Shown in pieces: positions 26,101 through 35,100 of a stretch of DNA of 64,000 nt. The translations under genes were made by a program, and so were the position numbers. The stretch comes from Rheinheimera sp. EpRS3 (GTDB lineage Bacteria; Pseudomonadota; Gammaproteobacteria; Enterobacterales; Alteromonadaceae). The stretch spans positions 558,001-622,000 of the forward strand of contig NZ_LNQS01000001.1 of the NCBI RefSeq assembly GCF_001513785.1, in the 5' to 3' direction. The notes under the pieces were generated by a model. The model was given only the letters and a program-made list of their open reading frames with translations. It did no database searches and had not been told where the DNA came from. Within the stretch, counting starts at the first letter, position 1. Each line of letters opens with the position of its first letter.

Positions 26101-29100
26101 ATGTCAGATATCAGTTATTACAATGTCAGTCGCCGTGGCACCGCGGACAGCATGTATGTCCCTATAGGACAGGCCATCAGTAATACTCAGCTGCTGTTAC
26201 TGGATCAGCAACAACAACCGGTAGCTGCTGGGGCTATTGGTGAAATTGTGGTCAGCGGCAGCAACCTGGCGCTGGGCTATCTGGCACTGCCAGAGCAAAC
26301 GGCAGAAAAGTTTATCCAGACGCCGGTGGGCCGGGTTTACCGTACCGGTGATTTGGGCCGGTTCGACTGGCTGGGGCAATTGCACTGTCTGGGCCGGATG
26401 GATGATCAAATAAAAATCCGTGGCTACCGCATAGAGCTGGGCGAAATTGAAGCGCAATTACTGCAGGACGACGACGTACGCAATGCGGTGGTAAAAGTGG
26501 TTGGCAGTGCTGAGGATAAACAGCTTATCGCTTATCTGTTAACCGACAGTTCCGAGCAGGAACAGCTGATAGTGCGGTTACGCCAGCAGTTATCACAGCA
26601 ACTGCCCGACTATATGCAGCCGGTGTATTACCACTGTATGGCGCAGTTTGCCTTGCGACCAAACGGTAAAGTGGACCGGCACCAGTTACCTGAGGTGAAT
26701 TGGCAGCAAAGCCACTCGTATCAGGCCCCGCAGGGGGACACAGAGCAGCGGCTGGCGACGATATGGGCGCGGTTACTGCGGCTGGAACAAGTCGGCCGGG
26801 ACGATAACTTCTTCCGCATTGGTGGTCACTCCTTGCTGGCGACCCGTTTGGTTAATGCGGTTTTTGCCGAATTTGCCACCGAACTAACGGTTAAAACCAT
26901 CTTTGAAGCCAATACAGTGGCCTTGCTCGCTATTGCTATAGAACAGACGCAACCTGCACAGCAGCAAGCGGTACTGCGAGCACTGCAGCACCCGGATAAT
27001 AAGGCGGTGTTATCCTACGCCCAGCAGCGGATGTGGTTTATGCATCAGCTGGATGGCGACAGTGGTAACTATAATATTCCGATGGTGTATCAGCTACGCG
27101 GTGCGCTGGATTACAACTGTCTGCAACAGGTATTCAGCACCATTTTTGCCCGCCATGCCACGTTACGCACCCGCTTTATTGAGCAGGATGGCGTACCGCT
27201 GCAATGGCTGCAGCCGGATGCTGATTTTGTCTTGGCCGTAACGGATTTAACCGGTCAGCCTGAGGCAGTGCGGCAACAACAGCAACAACAGCTTGCGCTG
27301 GCTGAAGCGAATACGGCCTTTGATTTGCAGCACGACCTGATGCTCAGGGTAAAACTGCTGAAAATAGCTGATGACGAGCATCTATTGCTGATGACAGTAC
27401 ACCATATCGTTGCCGATGGCTGGTCGATGGGCTTACTGGCAGAAGAGTTTGTCCGGTTGTATGACGCCTTTAGTCAGGGCATGGCCAACCCGTTAGCGGC
27501 GTTGCCGGTACAATATGCTGATTTTGCTGTCTGGCAGCGTGAATGGCTGGCTGGCGACATGCTGCAGCAACAGGTTAATTTCTGGCGTCAGGCACTGGCA
27601 GGGGCGCCGGCGGTGCATAATCTGCCGTTAGACAATGCCCGGCCCGTCAGCCAGACCTACAACGGAGCCTGGCTCGATGCCAGCCTGGATCTGGCGACTA
27701 CTGAGCAGTTAAAGCAACTGGCACAGCAGCACGATGTGACCTTGTTTATGCTGTTGCAAACCGCGTTTGCCGTGCTGGTTAGCCGGTTAAGTAATGAAAC
27801 TGATATTGTTATGGCCAGCCCTGTAGCTAACCGGCGGCGGGATGAGTTGAATCATCTGGTCGGCTTCTTTGTTAACACCCTGGTGCTGCGGAATGATTTT
27901 GCTGCAGATCCGACGTTCAGCAGCGCTCTGCAACAGGCGCGTCAGACGCATCTGAATGCACAAAGCAATCAGGATGTGCCGTTTGAACTGCTGGTGGAAC
28001 AGCTGAATCCGCAACGTAGCATGAGCTACAGCCCGTTATTTCAACTGATGTTTGTGTTACACAATAACCAGCAGGTCGAGGCCGACTCGCAACAGCTGGA
28101 TATTGAAGCCCAGCGTAGCCGGGCAGCACTGGCCAAATTTGACCTTACGCTGATCGCCACAGAAACAGATACCGGCCTGCAGTTTAACTGGGAATACAAC
28201 ACCGACTTATTTGCCGGGCAAAGTATCACCCGTTTTAGCCGCTGTTTCATGCACTTGTTGCACAGCATTATTGAGAACCCGGCCTGCGCAGTATCAAGAC
28301 TGGCGCTGGCCAGCGACGTGTTGATCGAGCAAGCGCCTTCGGCATTGCCAGCGGGTATCGACAGTGTCAGCCAGTGGATTGAGCTGCAGGCTGTACGTAC
28401 GCCAACCGCCACTGCACTGATTGCCGGGCAACAGCAATACAGTTATCTGGAATTGGATCACCTGTCGAACCAACTGGCACGCTGGTTGCGACAGCAAGGC
28501 GTCAGCTCAGGCGATCCGGTCGGCGTTATGTGGCCACGCAGCGCTGAGGTGGTGCTGGTATTCGTAGCGCTGTTAAAGCTTGGCGCCGTCTACACGCCGC
28601 TTGATGCTAAAGCGCCGGCAGAGCGTTTACAGCAGATTATTGGTAATGCCGGCATAAAACGCTTGCTTACCACGGCAGAACTGCAGCGGCCTGAGCTTAG
28701 CCAGCCTGACATTAGTAATGTGCAGCAGTTGAGCTTCAGTATCAGCCAGTTGCAGGCATTTGCATCCGCTGCTTTGCAAGATGTTCACCATAGTGCGGAG
28801 CACGCCGCCTATTTGATCCACACCTCCGGATCTACCGGCACGCCCAAAGGCGTGCTGGTACCGCACCGAACCTTATTGGCGCTGCTGGTTCACCAGCAGC
28901 AGGGCGCGGCCCGGTTGGCTACAGCTGTGCCGACCTTGATGTTCTCGTCATTGCAATTTGATGTGTCGGTACAGGAAATGGTGACAGCATTGACCACTGG
29001 CAGCACTCTGGTGCTGGCAGATGAAGAGAGCCGGCTGGATATGCCCAGGTTGATCAACCTGTTGCAGCAATATCATATCGGCCGGATCTTTATGCCGTAT

Positions 29101-32100
29101 GCAGTGCTACAGGTATTGGCGCATGCGGTACTTAGCAGTAACAGCCAACTCAGTGACTTGCAGGTACTGGTTACGGCCGGCGAGCAACTGCGTATAACAC
29201 CCGAGATCCGGCAATTATTCCAACAGCAACCCCAGGCATGGCTGGTAAATCATTATGGCCCGTCAGAAACGCATGTCACAACTGAATGCGTGCTTAGTTC
29301 AGCAGCAGCTGAGTGGCCATTATTACCGCCCATTGGTGCGGCAGTTGCCGGCACCAGTATCTGTGTGCTGGATCAACACCAACAACCGGTGCCGGCGGGT
29401 GCCGTAGGCGAGCTGTATCTGGGCGGCGATTGCCTGGCCATCGGTTATGTCGGTGCTGCTGAATTAACAGCTGAGCGCTTTGTGCAGTTGCAACTGAATG
29501 GCCGCACAGCACGCTGGTATCGTAGCGGCGATTTAGTGCGGCTAAACCACCAGGGCCAGTATGATTATCGGGGGCGTGCCGATCAGCAGCTGAAAATCCG
29601 CGGCTTCCGGGTCGAGCCGGGTGAAATAGAACACTGTATTTTGAATTATCCGCAGATCAGTGATGCGACGGTATTGTTACAGAGCTCTGCCCATGGCGAG
29701 CAACTGGTGGCGTATTTTGTCAGTGCAGCAAATGAAGCCGTTGACCCCGCGCTGTTACAGCAGCATCTGGCCGGTAAATTGCCGGACTATATGTGGCCCA
29801 AAGGTTGGATGCAGTTAAGCGCTATCCCACTCACCGGCAATGGCAAGGTCAACAAAGCTGCGTTGCCAGCTATAGTGTGGCACACGGAGATTGAGGGTGA
29901 ACAAGCGCAGAGCGATACCGAAATTGAGTTAGCCCAGTTGTGGCAGTCGTTGTTGCCAGCTGCGGTGGTACTGCGCCACAGTGACTTCTTTGCGCTGGGT
30001 GGTCACTCATTGCTGGCTATGCGGTTGGTAACGGCGGTGCGTACGCAGTTTACCGTGGAGTTCAGTATCCGGCAGGTGTTTGAAGCCCCGGTATTAAGTG
30101 CGATGGCGCAGCTGATAACCAAGGGCCGTCAGGTGAGTAGTCATGCCCTGAGTGCCAGCACGGCGGTGGGTGATAAGGTCGCGTTGTCGTTCTCGCAGCA
30201 GCGGTTGTGGTTTATTGATCAGTTGGAACAAGGCAGCGCTAACTACAACGTGCCGGCCCGCTATCAGTTTGATGGTGAGCTGGATGTTGACGCGCTGGAG
30301 CAGGCCCTGCAATTACTGGTAGCGCGCCACCATACGTTACGTACGGTGTTCCGTGATGACGGTGACGGGCCGTATCAGCAGGTGCTGAGCGATGCCGAAT
30401 TTAGTTTATCGCAACTGGATTTATCGGCGCTGACAGAGGCAGAGCAGCAGAGCGCACTGGAGCAGTGGCTGGCCCGTGATACGGCGACGCCGTTTGCGCT
30501 CAGTTCAGCGCTGATGCTACGCGGTTGTGTTATTCGCCTGGCACCCAAGCGGCATATTCTGTCGCTGTGCCTGCACCATATTGCCTGTGACGGTTGGTCG
30601 TTTGGCATACTGGAGCGGGAGTTAGCCCAGAGCTATAACGTGCTGGCAAGTGGTCAGGCTGTGCAACTGAGTGCGCTGAGCGTGCAGTACAGCGACTTTG
30701 CCCGCTGGCAGAGTGAGCAACTGCAGGGAGAGGCCTTTACGCGGTTAACGCAATACTGGCACAAGCAACTGCAAGGCTTGCCGCAAGTGCATAACCTGCC
30801 GCTGGATAAGCCGCGCCCTGCGGTGCAGCGCTTCCGCGGCAGCCGGGTTAACCTGGTGCTGGATGCAGCGACGCTCAATGAAGTAACGCAACTGGCGCAG
30901 CAGCAACAGTCGTCGTTGTTTATGCTGTTGCATACCGCCTTTGCTCTGGTGCTCAGCCGCTACAGTAATGAAACCGATATTGTCATTGGCACACCGGTGG
31001 CGGGACGAACGGTGAAAGAAGTAGAGCCGCTGATTGGCTTCTTTGTTAATACCCTGGTACTGCGCCATCAGCTGGACTGGCAGCGCAGTTTCACCGAGCA
31101 GCTAAGTCACAGTCGCGACATGGTGCTCAATGCGTTTGAGCATCAGGAGTTGCCATTTGAGCTGCTGGTTGAGCAGTTGCAGCCGGAGCGTAGCTTAAGC
31201 TACAGCCCGGTGTTCCAGGTGTTGTTTACCTTGCAGAACAACGAGCAGACGGATGTTGAGTTCAGTGGCCTTAGCGTCAGCGGTGTGGCACAAAGCCGTG
31301 ACAGCGCCAAGTTTGATTTAAAGCTGTCGGCGGTAGAGTTTGACGGTGAGTTGCACCTGAGCTTTGAATACAACACCGACTTGTTCCTGCGCCAGAGCAT
31401 TGAGCGTTTGGCCGGCAGTTACCAGCAGTTGCTAAGTCAACTGGTGGCGCAGCCACAGTTGGCGCTGGCAGGTTATGATTTACTGACCACACAGGACCGC
31501 AGTTTACTTCGTCAGTGGAATGCCACCGCACAGGACTTCGGCCCGGCGTTGGTTAACCAGTTGCTCAGTGAGGCAATGGCCGCGGTACCGACGGCACTGG
31601 CGGTGCATAGCCGTGAAGGCCAGTTGAGCTATCAGCAGTTAACGGCCCGGGTTGATCAGGTAGCTGCGCTGTTGCTTAAGCGCGGAGTGGTGGCCAATGA
31701 TGTGGTGGCGATTTGTCTGGAGAAGTCGATTGATCTGGTGGTATCGATGCTGGCGGTGCTGCGTGCCGGTGCGGCCTATCTGCCGGTCGATGTGACCTAC
31801 CCGGATGAGCGGTTGCACTATGTGTTGTCGGACTCCGGCGCGGTGCTGGTGCTGGGCCATCAGGCGGTGGCGCAGCGCTTACCTGAGGGCGTCGCCCTGG
31901 TCGCGCTGGATACGGCAGAGGTGCAGGCTGAGCTTGCCGGGCTTACAGGGCTGAGCGCTATGAGCTGGCCGCAGGTGAGTGCGACGCAACTGGCGTATGT
32001 AATTTATACCTCAGGCTCAACGGGGCAGCCCAAAGGTGTGGCCATTACTCATGGCAACCTGAGCAATTATCTGCAGCATGCCAAAGCGCATTATTATGAT

Positions 32101-35100
32101 GCTTCGCTGGCGGGTGCGATTCTGCTGAGCTCTTTTAGCTTCGATGGCACTATTCCGAATCTGTATTTACCGTTACTGACCGGTGGTTGTTTGTACATTG
32201 CCGATGAAGACAACTTGTACCGCAGTGCGGCGCTACACCTGTCTGGCAGTAAGCGGTTATATATTAAAGTCACCCCCACGCAAATGCAGGCGTTGCTGGC
32301 AGAGCTGGAAGGCCCGGTCAGCGCCGCGCACAGCCTGATGCTGGGCGGTGAGGAATTTAAGACCAGCCTGTATCAGCAAATGCGCGAGCAGATGCCTGCG
32401 GCGAAGATCTTTAACCATTATGGCCCGACCGAAACGACCATCGGCTGTAGTGTTAACCCCTTATCAGAAACCCCTCAGGGGAGCAGCATTGCTATTGGTA
32501 AGCCGATAAGCAACACCCGCTTCTACGTGCTGGACAGTACACAACAGCTCAGTCCGGTGGGCGCTATCGGTGAGCTGTATGTGGCCGGTGCGGGTGTGGC
32601 CGCCGGTTATCTGAACCGGGCGGAGCAAACGGCAGAGCGCTTCAGCGCGGAGTGGGGTAATGCCCCAACAGGCAGCCGGATGTACCGTACCGGCGACTTG
32701 GTGCGTTGGCTCAGTGATGGCAGCTTGCTGTTTCTGGGGCGGGGTGATCACCAGGTTAAACTGCGCGGTTACCGGATAGAGCTGGGTGAGCTCGAAGCGG
32801 CCTTGCTGCAACTGGATGGTGTGGCGCAAGCCGTGGCGGCGGTGAAGGAAGATCGCGCGGGCAGCGAGGTGCTGGTGGCCTATATTGTGCCGGCAGCGGG
32901 GTGTGCAGGGCGTATTGAAGCGCTACAGCGTCAGTTAGTGAGCGCGCTGCCACAATACTTGCTGCCGCAACATATTATCGAAGTCGGGCAGTTTGCCCTG
33001 TCGGTCAGTGGCAAGGTAGACCGTAAGGCCCTGCCACTGCCCCAGTTGGCAGCGACAGAGGACTATGCCGCGCCGCAGACGCCAATGGAGCAAGCCCTGG
33101 CCCAGATCTGGTGTCAGGTGCTGAAGCTGGACAAGGTGTCACGCCAGGCGCAGTTCTTTGCGCTGGGTGGTCATTCCTTGCTGGCCATGCGGTTGATAGC
33201 GGCAATCCGGCAGCAACTGGCGCTGGAGTTACCGGTACGATTGGTGTTTGAGGCCCCGGTGCTGAGCGAGATGGCGCAGCGCTTATTGCAAGCGCAAGGC
33301 AGTACGCTGGGCAGTATTATACCGGCAGAAGACTACCAGCAGTTACAGCCGGTGTCTTATGCCCAGCAGCGCATTCTGTTTGTCAGTCATCTGGAGAATG
33401 CGCCTGCGCTGTATAACATGCCGTATTGTTATGCACTGGAAGGCCAGCTTAATCTGACACTGCTGCATGAGGCGGCGCGGCATATTATTGAGCGGCACCA
33501 CAGTTTGCGCACCTGCTTTGTTGAGACAGCGCAGGGGCAGATGCAGCAGCTGATGAGCAGCGACGGCTTCAACCTGGAACTGACAGACTTGAGTCTGCTA
33601 AGTGGAGAGGCCCAGGTTGAGGCGGCAAATGCCTGGCTGAAGCAGGCCAGCCAGTATCACTTTAATTTACAACAGGATGTCTTGTGCCGGCTGTATGTGG
33701 CTAAGTTGGCGGATGATAAACATTTACTGCTGGTGTTAATGCACCATATTGCCAGTGATGGCTGGTCGATGGGGCTGTGGCTGCGCGAGCTGATTACTGC
33801 TTACCGTCAGCGTTATGAAGGGCATGCACTGGTGCCTGCGGCGCTGGCTATTCAATACAGTGACTATGCGCGCTGGCAGCGACAGCAACTGGCTGAGCAG
33901 GAGTTTGACCGCCAGCTGGGTTATTGGCAGCAGCAACTGGCGGGGGCACCACAGCGGCATAACCTGCCCACCGATAAAGTGCGTCCGGCGGTACAAAGCC
34001 TGCGCGGCCACTTTATTGGCAGTGAAGTGTCGTTGGATGTTCTGAACCGGTTGCAGCAAATTGGCCAGGCTCACAGCGCCACCTTGTTTATGACATTACA
34101 AAGTGCCTTTGCGGCCTTGCTGGGCAGTTGGAGCAATGAGCAGGACATTGTGATGGGCACGGTAGTAGCAAACCGTACCCAGCAGCAGACCGAAGCGCTG
34201 ATAGGCTTCTTCGTTAATACCCTGGTGCTGCGAACGGATTTAAGCGATGACCCGAGCTTCAGTGAATTATTGCAGCGTAACCGGGGTATGCACCTGGCGG
34301 CGCAGAGTAATCAGGATGTGCCGTTTGAGTTGGTGGTTGAGGCGGTAAAACCTGAGCGCAGCTTAGCCCATAGCCCGTTATTCCAGGTACTGTTTGTGTT
34401 GCAGAACAACGAGCAGGTTGCCCTGGAGTTGCCGGAGCTGGCGATTACGCCTTACCAGCGGGACCGGCAGAGCAGCGTCAAATTCGACCTGACGCTGACG
34501 GCAATAACCGACACTGACGGGCTGTACTTTAGTTGGGGTTATTGCACGGACTTGTTCAGTGAGCGCAGTATCCGCACCGTAGCGGCTGCCTTTATGCAGT
34601 TGCTGGAGCAAATCGCGGCCCAGCCAGCTAAGAAGCTGAGTCATTATAGGCTTTGCACGGCTGAGCAAAACGTCGCGTTACTGAGTGCGCCGGCCGAGCG
34701 TTTAGAGCAGGGCTTTGCACATTGGGTAGCACGGACGCCGGAGCAAGAAGCGCTGTGTTATGGCGAACAGCGTTTAAGCTATCGTGAACTGGATAAGCGC
34801 GCATCACGCCTGGCCGGGTATTTAGCTGCGCAGGGGGTTAAACGGCTGGATAAAGTTGCCGTGGTCGCCGAGCGCTCTGTCGAGCTTATCAGTGCCCTGT
34901 TGGCCGTGTTGAAACTGGGCGCGGTGTATGTGCCTGTGGCGGCGAATTATCCGCCCGCCCGGATAAGTTACATCCTGCAGGATGCCGGGGTAAGCCATGT
35001 GTTATGTCAGCACAGTGCTCAACTGCAAGACGTAGACTGTGCCGCTGCCAGCACGGAGCTTAGCACGCTGGATGAAAGCGGCTATCACTGGCCTGCGGAT

